Of a stretch of 29,198 nucleotides of DNA, positions 1 through 7,029 are shown piece after piece; position 1 is the first letter of the stretch; each line of letters starts with the position of its first letter. A program made the translations under genes and the position numbers. Source of the stretch: PALSA-1006 sp964532405 (GTDB taxonomy: Bacteria; Pseudomonadota; Gammaproteobacteria; Burkholderiales; Gallionellaceae); contig CAZHIC010000029.1 in the NCBI GenBank assembly GCA_964532405.1, positions 1 to 29,198 on the forward strand, given 5' to 3'. Below the pieces are notes generated by a model that ran no database searches, had not been told where the DNA came from, and was given only the letters and a program-made list of their open reading frames with translations.

Positions 1-51
1 TTCTCGATGACCTGTTCGATAATTTATTTAGGGTGATTTTTAGAGATGCCC
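1..51. other. Possible insertion-sequence end at window edge
   Basis: No gene is visible before fumC. Positions about 36-51 (TTTTTAGAGATGCCC, or GGGCATCTCTAAAAA on the other strand) resemble the terminal inverted repeats of some IS5-like elements as I remember them, and the AT-rich sequence to the left could be the interior of such an element. Only one end is in view and no transposase can be read, so this is a weak call. Confidence 0.2.
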
Positions 52-56
52 TATAG

Positions 57-1460
57 TCAAGTATTGATTAAGTCCGATGGATGGGTCATGACTGCGGGTA
101 CGACCCATAGCTCATACTCTTCTTCGGTGACATATCCCAGCGCGATGGCTGCCTGTTTGAGCGTGGAGCCATCGCGCTGAGCGTGCTTTGTGATTTCAGC
201 TGCGCGATCGTAACCGATATGCGGAACCAGTGCTGTCACTAGCATCAAGGATCGTTCCATCAATTCGCTCAGCCTCAGGCGATTGGCCTCGATACCTCGC
301 ACACAGTTTTGCTCAAAACTTGTCATGCCATCGGCTAACAAGCGCAGGCTTTGCGAAAAATTGTAGGCGATGAGCGGTTTATAGACATTCAGCTCGAAAT
401 TTCCCGATGCACCGCCGATCGTGATCGCCATATCATTGCCGATGATCTCGCAACACAGCATGGTTAACGCTTCACATTGCGTGGGATTCACTTTGCCAGG
501 CATGATCGAACTGCCCGGTTCGTTTTCAGGAATACGAATCTCACCCAATCCTGAGCGCGGCCCGGAAGCAAGCCAACGAATGTCATTGGCTATTTTCATC
601 AAGGCAACTGCGAGAGTCTTAAGTGCTCCATGCGTATTGACCAGTGCATCGTGTGCGGCAAGGGCGGCGAATTTATTGTCGGCGCTCTTGAACGGCAAGT
701 GCTGGCGCCGACTCAATTCAGCGGCAACACGCGATCCGAATTCAGGATGGGTGTTTAATCCGGTTCCCACAGCTGTTCCTCCAGCAGCCAATTCGAAGAT
801 TGCACCCAATGTAGCCGTAATCGCGGACTCAGCGTGAGCCAACTGTGCGACGTAACCGGAAAATTCCTGCCCGAGCGTCAGCGGCGTGGCATCCTGCAGA
901 TGAGTGCGCCCGATTTTAAGGATATCCACGAACGCTGCTGATTTATTGGCTAAGGCCATGCGTAACGCAATCAATGCGGGTATCACCTCCCGGGTAATAC
1001 CAATTGCCGCAGCAAGATGCATGGCAGTCGGAAAAATATCATTCGACGATTGGCCGAGATTGACTTCATCATTTGGATGCACAAGCCTGTTGACTCCACG
1101 TTCGCCCCCTAGAAGCTCGGATGCCCGATTGGCAAGTACTTCATTCATATTCATGTTGCTCTGGGTACCCGAACCGGTTTGCCAGACAGACAATGGAAAT
1201 TCGTCGCTGTGCTGACCATCCAACACCTCCTCGGCGGCTTTGATGATGGCTTGCGCTTTCTCGGCTTTCAGCAAGCCAAGATCGAGATTGACGCAGGCGC
1301 ACGCGCGCTTAATTTCCGCGAGCGCGAAAATGATTTCCTCTGGCATACGTTCAGATGAAATATGGAAAAGTACGAGTGAACGTTGTGTCTGTGCCCCCCA
1401 AAGATGCCGGGCGGGAACCTCGATGTTGCCAAAAGAATCACGTTCTGTTCTGGTTTCCAT
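57..1460 (-). CDS. fumC: Class II fumarate hydratase
   Basis: Catalyses reversible hydration of fumarate to malate in the TCA cycle as a cytosolic, iron-free homotetramer. The 467 residues match the usual family length. Visible family blocks are TGSGTQSNMNMNE (about 95-107), HPNDEVNLGQSSND (about 128-141), GRTHLQDATPL with the active-site His near 187, and the fumarase/aspartase signature GSSIMPGKVNP (about 316-326) carrying the catalytic Ser loop. The start is supported by a strong GGGAGG Shine-Dalgarno about 5 nt upstream of the ATG. The stop lies 6 nt from a possible insertion-sequence end at the left edge. A second, unrelated class I fumarase lies at 15670, so the organism has both an oxygen-stable and an Fe-S fumarase. 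No truncation or missing key residue is seen. Confidence 0.97.
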   Translation of the reverse strand: METRTERDSFGNIEVPARHLWGAQTQRSLVLFHISSERMPEEIIFALAEIKRACACVNLDLGLLKAEKAQAIIKAAEEVLDGQHSDEFPLSVWQTGSGTQSNMNMNEVLANRASELLGGERGVNRLVHPNDEVNLGQSSNDIFPTAMHLAAAIGITREVIPALIALRMALANKSAAFVDILKIGRTHLQDATPLTLGQEFSGYVAQLAHAESAITATLGAIFELAAGGTAVGTGLNTHPEFGSRVAAELSRRQHLPFKSADNKFAALAAHDALVNTHGALKTLAVALMKIANDIRWLASGPRSGLGEIRIPENEPGSSIMPGKVNPTQCEALTMLCCEIIGNDMAITIGGASGNFELNVYKPLIAYNFSQSLRLLADGMTSFEQNCVRGIEANRLRLSELMERSLMLVTALVPHIGYDRAAEITKHAQRDGSTLKQAAIALGYVTEEEYELWVVPAVMTHPSDLINT

Positions 1461-1508
1461 GATTGCCTCCCATGATGAGTGAAGGAGTTTTTTCCACTTT
1501 ATTTAACA

Positions 1509-1675
1509 CTAAGCAACAAATACGGAGATCAGGTGATAGAAACGTTCGAACACGCGCTCGCGGTGCTGTGGCTCAATGCTGAGCCGTTGTCGATGAGGTT
1601 GTTGAGCATCTCCATCAGGCTGGTCGCATCGCCTTGAACTTCTACGGTTGCATCTGCGCCTTCATCATAGCCATT
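1509..1675 (-). pseudogene. Sensor histidine kinase remnant
   Basis: On the minus strand one frame reads a histidine-kinase N-box context, GDATSLMEMLNNLIDN (about 1586-1633), preceded by an acidic stretch. The adjacent frame then reads EPQHRERVFERFY (about 1536-1574), the F-box segment that in intact kinases lies tens of residues further on, after the G1 box. The N-box and F-box are therefore fused out of frame, with the intervening DxGxG region missing and everything upstream (sensor, HisKA) absent. A stop follows at about 1509-1511. This is a decayed ATPase-domain scrap between the adhesin-E-like gene and fumC. No neighbouring response regulator remains. Confidence 0.7.
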
Positions 1676-1687
1676 CTCATTCCAATC

Positions 1688-2080
1688 CTACTTCTTCTCG
1701 CAAACGATTCCCAAAAGAGTTTCCTCTATGCTGCCAGGAAAAGGGCGTCTCCATTCGCCAAAGGTAGAGCGGCTAAATACCTTATCCCCCCCACCCATAT
1801 TGGCAGAGTGCCATGTAAGACCAAGGTTCCGCGATTTCATTTTCTTGCAGTCATATCCCATGCGAATCTTCGCCGACAAATATTTTGTGCCCATGGAATC
1901 TTGGACAGTCTCATAGTCCAGCACATGCCACATTTCCGTAATTTTGGATTTCTTGCTAATAGTGATGGTGGTGCTGTCAACGTAGACGGTAGCTGATTTA
2001 TCCCTTCCGGCTTTGACCCACTCTGCCATAGCGCTGCTGCTTATAGCGGCCAGCAATACTGTCAAAATTATTCTGTGCAT
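1688..2080 (-). CDS. Secreted adhesin-E-like small protein
   Basis: 130 residues with a clear Sec signal peptide (MHRIILTVLLAAISSSAMA followed by E). The mature part is about 110 residues rich in beta-type alternation, with Trp at the start (EWVKAG), a YVDSTTI motif, and two Cys (near 97 and 127) that could form a disulfide. The layout WVKAG..D..TVYVDSTTI..........MW.VLDY is typical of the surface-adhesin protein E family (Haemophilus protein E-like), small periplasmic or surface proteins of mostly unknown role. The family name should not be read as proof of adhesion here. The stop falls directly before a histidine-kinase remnant read in the same frame. The Shine-Dalgarno is weak (GGGA). Likely monocistronic. 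Confidence 0.75.
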   Translation of the reverse strand: MHRIILTVLLAAISSSAMAEWVKAGRDKSATVYVDSTTITISKKSKITEMWHVLDYETVQDSMGTKYLSAKIRMGYDCKKMKSRNLGLTWHSANMGGGDKVFSRSTFGEWRRPFPGSIEETLLGIVCEKK

Positions 2081-2174
2081 TTTTTCGTCCCAAGTTATTT
2101 TTCAGGCTGTGATCGGTTCACAACTTGTTGGATTCGGCATCATCGACCACCTTGTCTACCGATGATTGGCGAAT

Positions 2175-2552
2175 TCATGAAAAACGATGCTGCAAATATT
2201 TGATGATGTCGCTGGATTCATACATCCACCGCACATTTCCTTGGGCGTCCTCGATCTGCAAACAAGGCGTCTGAACTTTTCCCCCGCCTTGCAGCAAGTC
2301 GGCTCTGTGCTCAGGATCATGCTGCGCATCACGAAGCTGTATCGGCAATGACAGTCTTGCCATTTCGTGGCGTACCCTGATGCAAAACGGGCAAGTATTA
2401 AATTGGTAGAGCGCAAAATTGGCACATTCCAAATCAATCTTTAGTTGTTCTGTAGCCGGACGCACTATCCCTGCCGGCTTTGCCAATTTAGCCCAGAGCA
2501 GCATGACTGGGATTAATGCTAAGCGCAACGTCTTGAAAAATATGCTAATCAT
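2175..2552 (-). CDS. Membrane-anchored glutaredoxin
   Basis: 125 residues. Residues about 7-25 form one hydrophobic segment that probably anchors the protein in the inner membrane. Residues about 45-125 are a thioredoxin-fold glutaredoxin domain with the redox motif Cys-Pro-Phe-Cys at 54-57, the cis-Pro loop TPCL at 95-98, and a C-terminal SSDIIKYL helix typical of glutaredoxin/GST-N domains. The dithiol motif predicts thiol-disulfide exchange, perhaps with glutathione; which side of the membrane it faces is uncertain. The start is preceded by an AGAGGGTAGGGT purine stretch. It is a single gene, separated from the nor operon upstream by a 440-nt gap. The substrate is unknown. Confidence 0.85.
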   Translation of the reverse strand: MISIFFKTLRLALIPVMLLWAKLAKPAGIVRPATEQLKIDLECANFALYQFNTCPFCIRVRHEMARLSLPIQLRDAQHDPEHRADLLQGGGKVQTPCLQIEDAQGNVRWMYESSDIIKYLQHRFS

Positions 2553-2621
2553 TTATTACCCTACCCTCTGAAATTTAATACCAACCTGCGGACTTTTTTG
2601 CCGATCCCTATGGGATGCAAA

Positions 2622-2644
2622 AGGCCACCCCCGAACGATGGCCT
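2622..2644 (-). terminator. Hairpin below the tRNA fragment
   Basis: Arms AGGCCA and TGGCCT with an 11-nt G-rich loop, followed on the minus strand by TTTTGC. The U-tract is short, so termination would be modest. Its position just 3' of the tRNA-Asn fragment suggests it is the leftover terminator of that tRNA gene. Confidence 0.4.
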
Positions 2645-2660
2645 AAGTGCATGAAATGTT

Positions 2661-2707
2661 TGGCTCCACGACCTGGGTTCGAACCAAGAACCCGCAGACT
2701 AACAGTG
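2661..2707 (-). pseudogene. 3' fragment of tRNA-Asn(GTT)
   Basis: The minus strand carries a GTT anticodon loop (CTGTTAG), the variable region, a T arm (CTTGG, TTCGAAC, CCAGG), the 3' acceptor strand TCGTGGA, discriminator G and an encoded CCA. It aligns well with betaproteobacterial tRNA-Asn from the anticodon loop to the CCA. No D arm or 5' acceptor strand (expected TCCACGA) is found upstream, where the sequence turns AT-rich, and the anticodon stem has been replaced by an unrelated 8-bp pairing (2689-2713). It is a truncated, non-functional tRNA, the shape of fragment left where an integrative element used the 3' half of a tRNA gene as its attachment site. Confidence 0.7.
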
Positions 2708-2857
2708 CGGGTTACGTTTAAAATTATGCCTCAAAAGCTGAAGGATCCTTAGTGATTTTGCTCAATGGAATTGGCATCACCTGAACTGATGATCTACTTT
2801 CCAAAATATATAGACCATTTGGCACGCGCGAGATGCCGTCAGTAATAAGCTATAAAG

Positions 2858-2888
2858 AAAAAATCCGCCCGTAACATCCGGGCGGATT
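2858..2888 (-). terminator. Intrinsic terminator of the nor operon
   Basis: A perfect 10-bp GC-rich stem (AATCCGCCCG at 2862-2871 with CGGGCGGATT at 2879-2888) and a 7-nt loop, followed on the minus strand by a run of six T. It lies about 110 nt beyond the norB stop, so it ends transcripts coming from norB. Confidence 0.88.
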
Positions 2889-2995
2889 ACAACTACACAG
2901 CGGTCAGTGATTAAGGCTACTAAAACAACGTCGCACCCTTTATGCAGCATGGTATGCGTGTAGCCCAATACACTGACCCGGCAGTCAGTTGATTG

Positions 2996-4441
2996 CTACA
3001 AAGACTCGGACACTTCAATCATCCGACGCGCCTCTCCCTTACCGATAGTCAGCAAGTCCCACACCAGCAGTACAAAGCCAACAAGGAACATCACTCCGAA
3101 CACCTCACGCCACCACATACCCTGCGTGAACCAAGGATGTGCCTGTGCAGCGAAGTAGCCAATCCAAGTCGAGCCTTCGATGGCACGTTCGATCTGTGAT
3201 TGAACGTAGCCAGAGACCAGCATCGACACCGTCATACCTACCATGCCGAGATTGAGTAAACCTAGCGACCATTTCCACTTCCATCCGTTGCCTGGCAAAT
3301 CGCCCGACATCCATGTACCACCACGCCAGCGCTGGATTCCAAGATAGAACATCGCGATGATGATAGTCGCGTAAGCGCCGAAAAACGCGAGGTGACCATG
3401 CGAAGCTGACCACTGCGTACCATGGGTGTAGAGATTGATCTGCGGCAACGTGTGCATGAAACCCCACACCCCCGCACCGAAGAAGTTTCCGAAGGCATGG
3501 GCAATCAACCAAGCCATCGCTGGATGGTTGGAGTTCTTAGCATGTCGAGCACCTGCATCAAACACGGCATGCACTACCATCGCCACCAAGGGGATGGGCT
3601 CTAATGCTGAGAAGAATCCACCGATGCTGAACCAGTATTCAGGAGTACCGATCCAGAAATAGTGGTGTCCTAAGCCAAGGATGCCAGAACCGAACATCAA
3701 AGCGACTTCGATATAGAGCCATGTCTCTACGATCTTACGGCTCACACCCAACACCTTCATCAAGCCATAAGCCATGATGCAAGCGACCATCACTTCCCAA
3801 GTTGCTTCTACCCACAAGTGAATGACCCACCACCACCAATATTGGTCGATGGAGATGTTAGTGGTGTAGAACATGCCAGCCAGATAGATGCCGAACAAGG
3901 CCAACATATCCAGCACCAACACACCTGCGATGCCGGTGTAGCGGCCTTTGGTGAAAGTGGCGGCAACGTTGTAGAACACCACCAGCACACTCACCACAAT
4001 ACCTATGTCGGCCCAACGCGGCGCCTCGATATATTCGCGGCCTTCGTTGATGAGCCAGATGGTGGATTCTTTGCCCGGGCCAATCTGCACAAACAGATAC
4101 ACCAGTATCACGACTGTGACCGCTGAGGTAAGCACCCAGAAGATCAGATTGCCCAGCTTGAGGCCGACCACTTCATGTTGCGATTCTTCCTCCAGCAGCC
4201 AATACGCTGAACCGAGGAAACCATACAGCAACCAGACCACCAGCGCATTGATATGCACCATGCGGTTGACGCTGAAATCAAGTACGCCATACAAGAAGTC
4301 CGGATACAGATATTGCAGCCCGGAGAGCAGGCCGAATAAAATTTGTGCACCGAATAACACGATCGCCACAGTGAAGTATTTCACCGCCAGCTTTTGCCCA
4401 CCGTTCAGGTTGGCACTATCCAACTGTCCTAGTGTCGCCAT
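2996..4441 (-). CDS. norB: Nitric oxide reductase catalytic subunit
   Basis: Inner-membrane subunit of cytochrome c-dependent NO reductase (2 NO to N2O), a heme-copper-oxidase relative of about 12 TM helices. From the ATG at 4441 (GGAGA Shine-Dalgarno) it has 481 residues. All signature residues are present: low-spin heme ligands H63 and H350; heme b3 ligand H348; FeB ligands H208 (VIHLWVEATWEV), H259 and H260 (GLGHHYFW); and the two essential Glu, E212 and E281 (SALEPIPL). Numbering runs one above Pseudomonas NorB for most of these, so this is canonical cNOR and not quinol NOR, which would be longer. The norC stop lies 2 nt upstream, giving tight coupling. No norQ or norD assembly genes are adjacent. 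A 69-nt longer frame exists but would overlap norC and lacks support. Confidence 0.95.
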   Translation of the reverse strand: MATLGQLDSANLNGGQKLAVKYFTVAIVLFGAQILFGLLSGLQYLYPDFLYGVLDFSVNRMVHINALVVWLLYGFLGSAYWLLEEESQHEVVGLKLGNLIFWVLTSAVTVVILVYLFVQIGPGKESTIWLINEGREYIEAPRWADIGIVVSVLVVFYNVAATFTKGRYTGIAGVLVLDMLALFGIYLAGMFYTTNISIDQYWWWWVIHLWVEATWEVMVACIMAYGLMKVLGVSRKIVETWLYIEVALMFGSGILGLGHHYFWIGTPEYWFSIGGFFSALEPIPLVAMVVHAVFDAGARHAKNSNHPAMAWLIAHAFGNFFGAGVWGFMHTLPQINLYTHGTQWSASHGHLAFFGAYATIIIAMFYLGIQRWRGGTWMSGDLPGNGWKWKWSLGLLNLGMVGMTVSMLVSGYVQSQIERAIEGSTWIGYFAAQAHPWFTQGMWWREVFGVMFLVGFVLLVWDLLTIGKGEARRMIEVSESL

Positions 4442-4443
4442 GA

Positions 4444-5037
4444 TCAATTCTCCTGTTCGATGGATTTGAAGTTGTAGGGGAAGCCGTTGGTATCGATGCT
4501 GGACATCCACTTCAGGAATGCCACTACACCGCGCGCTTCTTCATCGGTAATGTCGAGCTTGGGCATGCGCCGTCCCATGCTGTTATGCAGTTTGTCGGAT
4601 GGATCTTTGATGAATTCGACCATCTGTACCTCGCGTACCTCTTTGGTACCCCAATATTGGTCTAGCCATGCCTTAGTGAGATCGGGTGCGTAGTAGGCAC
4701 CATTGCCCAACAAGGTATGACAGTTCATGCAGTTCTTTGCTTGAGTCGTCAACTTGCCGAGCTTGACCAAAGCTTCGGCTTCCTCCTCGCTCAATTCTTT
4801 ACCAAACAGAGGCTCTTTCGCGCCGATGACCGGCACTTGCACGTGACGCTTCTCGTCAAACTTATATTCAATACGATGATTGATGACCGAATACGCCGGA
4901 ACACGTTTAGAGCCGCTGGATATTTGCGGAATCGTGTCCATCGTCAATAGAATCAATGCAACGAATGATCCCCCGGTGACCCAGATCGCTGTCTTGCGCC
5001 AGAATGATTCAGATGCCCACCACTGACTTGTCGCCAT
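4444..5037 (-). CDS. norC: Nitric oxide reductase cytochrome c subunit
   Basis: Membrane-anchored c-type cytochrome that passes electrons from periplasmic cytochrome c to NorB. It has 197 residues: one N-terminal TM anchor (about 17-34), a single heme site C103-M-N-C106-H107 followed by TLLGNGAYYAPDL as in NorC proteins, a probable axial Met at M158 (RRMP), and the C-terminal FLKWMSSIDTNGFP block. Typical NorC is about 150 residues. The extra length is a segment of about 50 residues (45-95, charged, ending in a Glu-rich helix) between the anchor and the heme domain, plus a short insert after it. The start has a good AGGGAG Shine-Dalgarno. It lies 21 nt downstream of a small membrane-protein gene and 2 nt upstream of norB. 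Confidence 0.92.
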   Translation of the reverse strand: MATSQWWASESFWRKTAIWVTGGSFVALILLTMDTIPQISSGSKRVPAYSVINHRIEYKFDEKRHVQVPVIGAKEPLFGKELSEEEAEALVKLGKLTTQAKNCMNCHTLLGNGAYYAPDLTKAWLDQYWGTKEVREVQMVEFIKDPSDKLHNSMGRRMPKLDITDEEARGVVAFLKWMSSIDTNGFPYNFKSIEQEN

Positions 5038-5058
5038 GGTTCTCTCCCTTACTCAACG

Positions 5059-5400
5059 TTAATAATCTTTAATCGGCACCGGCTCTGCCTCTGCATGCTC
5101 TTCGGCATGTGTGCCTACACACAAATGCCAGATCGCATGAGGTGCGAGCAAATACCCCACCAACATGAATACAACAATGACTGTCCAAAAAGGGTGTTTC
5201 AGTAGATTGGCCGCATCCGCCAGAAAGAGTGTGGAAATAAGAAGACCCGCATAAGAGAGGTAGGCCAACGGCATCAACCGCGTCTCACCCTTGAGGCGCG
5301 AGAAGGCGAATAGCAACGCATACAGTGCACCCAACATGATCACCATCGCAGAAGTGAAGAAGATGGTGAAGAAATTTCCAAGGCTAGCTGGTTCGATCAT
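5059..5400 (-). CDS. Small membrane protein of the nor operon
   Basis: 113 residues with three predicted TM helices (about 8-32, 43-65 and 70-93). It ends in a hydrophilic His/Glu-rich tail (HAEEHAEAEPVP) that could bind metal or contact the NOR subunits. It is the first gene of the operon and ends 21 nt before norC, so it is almost certainly cotranscribed with norCB. I do not recognise a named family. By size and context it could be an accessory or third subunit, analogous to the small NorH protein reported beside Thermus norCB, but no homology is claimed. Heme, copper or lipid roles are equally open. It is clearly coding: hydrophobicity pattern and gene spacing both support it. Confidence 0.8.
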   Translation of the reverse strand: MIEPASLGNFFTIFFTSAMVIMLGALYALLFAFSRLKGETRLMPLAYLSYAGLLISTLFLADAANLLKHPFWTVIVVFMLVGYLLAPHAIWHLCVGTHAEEHAEAEPVPIKDY

Positions 5401-5421
5401 GTTGTTCTACCCAGAACATTT

Positions 5422-5480
5422 AATGATTCATTGAGATGCAATGTATTCCATTTTTTATAATGAGGCAACAATTTTGACAG
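5422..5480 (-). promoter_or_regulatory. Candidate nor promoter and operator
   Basis: On the minus strand a -10-like TATAAA (5454-5459) lies 15 nt below a -35-like CTGTCA (5475-5480). Between this and the first nor gene are an NsrR-like half-site, CATTGCATCTC (5433-5443), and a short palindrome AATGA-T-TCATT (5422-5432). NsrR is an NO-sensing repressor known to control NO-detoxifying genes. The second half-site is poor and off by one base, so the assignment is tentative. Confidence 0.3.
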
Positions 5481-5496
5481 GAAATTATGCCCGCCT

Positions 5497-6564
5497 TCAT
5501 GCCGTGGAATGGCGCTGCAACGCCCAAACGACATGCTCGCGCACCAAGGCGGACGGGTGTTGCGCGTGCCGCTGCAATGCCGCCACGACATCGGATGTAG
5601 AAGGCGCGTTACCCAGCGCCACGGCGATGTTGCGCAGCCATTGTTCGTGGCCGATGCGATGGATCGGGCTGCCCGCCAGTTTGGCGTGGAAGGTCGTCTC
5701 GTCCCATGCGAATAATTCGGTGAGCCCGACATCGTCGAGACCCTGGCGCACGGCGAAGTCCGGCTCGATGCTCTTTTGCGCGAAACGGTTCCACGGGCAG
5801 ACCAACTGGCAATCGTCGCAGCCGTAGATGCGGTTGCCGATGAGCGGACGTAACTCCAGCGGAATACTGTCTTTGAGTTCAATAGTGAGGTAGGAGATGC
5901 AGCGCCGCGCGTCCAGTTGATACGGTGCGACGATGGCCTGTGTGGGACAGATGTCGATGCAGGCGCGGCAGGTGCCGCAGTGGTTGTCTTGCGGCGTATC
6001 CACCGGCAACGGCAGGTCGATGAATATCTCGCCCAGAAAGAACCACGAGCCTTGTTCGCGCGAGAGCAGCAGGGTGTGCTTGCCGCGCCAGCCCAGATGC
6101 GCTTTTTGCGCCAGCTCCACTTCCAGCACGGGGGCGCTGTCGGTGAACACGCGGCATTGGCATTCGACTTCGCCGCGTATTTGTTGCGCGAGTTTTTCCA
6201 GACGGTTGCGCAGCACCTTGTGGTAGTCGCGCCCCAGCGCGTAGCGCGAGAGAAAGGCACGTGCCCCATCTGCCAATACTTCGTGCGTGTCTTTGGCGTA
6301 CTCCGGGTAATAGTTCATGCGCACCGAGATGACGCGCAGGGTTCCGGGTATCAGCTCGGCCGGACGCGCGCGTTTGACGCCATGTTTTGCCATATAATCC
6401 ATCGCGCCGTGATGGCCGTCCGCCAGCCATTGCAGCAGGTGCGCTTCGGCGGCATCAAGGCGGGTGTCGCTGATGCCCACAGACTGAAAGCCGAGTTCCA
6501 GCCCCCAGTCTTTTATCCGTGCGGCGAGTGCGTCGTGATTTATTTGAGGTGTTCCGTTTTGCAT
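5497..6564 (-). CDS. queG: Epoxyqueuosine reductase
   Basis: Performs the last step of queuosine biosynthesis, reducing epoxyqueuosine in the wobble position of GUN-anticodon tRNAs, using cobalamin and two [4Fe-4S] clusters. From the ATG at 6564 it has 355 residues. Visible are the catalytic Asp in FTDSAP (D142), the ferredoxin-like motif C196-x2-C199-x2-C202-x3-C206, further ligands C222 and C249-x2-C252-x3-C256 (GCDDCQLVCPWN), and a C-terminal HEAT-like segment (ALVREHVVWAL). The frame stays open 69 codons further upstream, but that region is the coding strand of tsaE and has no QueG similarity. An alternative ATG at 6576 is possible. Its 5' end overlaps that of the divergent tsaE. Confidence 0.95.
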   Translation of the reverse strand: MQNGTPQINHDALAARIKDWGLELGFQSVGISDTRLDAAEAHLLQWLADGHHGAMDYMAKHGVKRARPAELIPGTLRVISVRMNYYPEYAKDTHEVLADGARAFLSRYALGRDYHKVLRNRLEKLAQQIRGEVECQCRVFTDSAPVLEVELAQKAHLGWRGKHTLLLSREQGSWFFLGEIFIDLPLPVDTPQDNHCGTCRACIDICPTQAIVAPYQLDARRCISYLTIELKDSIPLELRPLIGNRIYGCDDCQLVCPWNRFAQKSIEPDFAVRQGLDDVGLTELFAWDETTFHAKLAGSPIHRIGHEQWLRNIAVALGNAPSTSDVVAALQRHAQHPSALVREHVVWALQRHSTA

Positions 6565-7029
6565 AGACCGAATCATAGCCGAATCAGCCTGCCCAACGAG
6601 GATTCCACGACGGCCTTCGCGGCACGCCTGGCTCCCACTCTGCAAGCGGGCATGGTGATCTATTTGCGCGGTGACCTCGGCGCGGGCAAGACCACGCTGG
6701 TGCGTGGCATGCTGCGCGCTTTGGGCTATGACGGGCGCGTGAAAAGCCCGACCTATACCCTGATTGAGCAATACGACTTAGCTGGGTTAAACTTACGCCA
6801 CTTTGATTTATACCGCTTCCGCGATGCCGAAGAATGGGAAGCGGCGGGGTTCCGCGATGAATTTGATGGACGCAATATTTGCCTGGTGGAATGGCCGGAA
6901 CAGGCTGCGGGACTTTTGCCCCCCGCCGATTTGGAGATCGCTTTTGAAATTTTGCCGCATGGCCGCTCGCTCGATTTATATGCTCACACCAACACAGGCA
7001 GACAATGCTTAACCGCGCTGCCCAACTAA
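6559..7029 (+). CDS. tsaE: tRNA t6A biosynthesis ATPase TsaE
   Basis: ATPase of the TsaBDE complex that makes N6-threonylcarbamoyladenosine at position 37 of ANN-decoding tRNAs. About 156 residues. Walker A GDLGAGKT (38-45), VKSPTYTL switch region, HFDLYR and CLVEWPE motifs are all present and the length is normal. No ATG fits: the first in-frame ATG (6652) would remove the N-terminal strand. I chose TTG at 6559, preceded at 9 nt by GAGGTG, which gives an N-terminus aligning with E. coli TsaE. This start overlaps the opposite-strand queG start codon. The stop overlaps amiC by 25 nt, so the two are cotranscribed, the usual tsaE-amiC arrangement. Confidence 0.93.
   Translation: MHRPNHSRISLPNEDSTTAFAARLAPTLQAGMVIYLRGDLGAGKTTLVRGMLRALGYDGRVKSPTYTLIEQYDLAGLNLRHFDLYRFRDAEEWEAAGFRDEFDGRNICLVEWPEQAAGLLPPADLEIAFEILPHGRSLDLYAHTNTGRQCLTALPN

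Larger units (their letters stand above)
2553..2995. other. 443-nt gap without coding gene
   Basis: Between the glutaredoxin gene and norB I see no convincing coding sequence. The gap holds the weak hairpin at 2622-2644, the tRNA-Asn fragment at 2661-2707 with its overlapping 8-bp palindrome, a short AAGGATCCTT palindrome near 2741, and the norB terminator at 2858-2888. The 63-codon minus-strand frame across 2777-2968 covers the terminator and has no family features. Confidence 0.6.

Noticed and set aside
1634..1996. 120-codon plus-strand frame
   Set aside because: It lies antisense to the adhesin-E-like gene and the kinase remnant. The minus-strand gene has a clear signal peptide and family pattern.
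2777..2968. 63-codon minus-strand frame
   Set aside because: It overlaps the nor terminator, has no ribosome site, and shows no family or domain pattern.
4005..4469. 154-codon plus-strand frame
   Set aside because: Antisense to norB; Ser/Thr-rich shadow of a membrane protein gene.
5397..6269. 290-codon minus-strand frame inside queG
   Set aside because: Arg/Ser/Trp-rich low-complexity translation in another frame of queG, which itself has all family motifs.
5917..6558. Long plus-strand open frame that runs into tsaE
   Set aside because: It is antisense to queG, has no TsaE similarity before about 6559, and its composition mirrors queG. It is the open shadow of a GC-rich gene, so I start tsaE at the TTG with a ribosome site.
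6565..6771. 69-codon N-terminal extension of queG
   Set aside because: It is antisense to the tsaE Walker A region and has no match to QueG proteins, which begin near the chosen Met.
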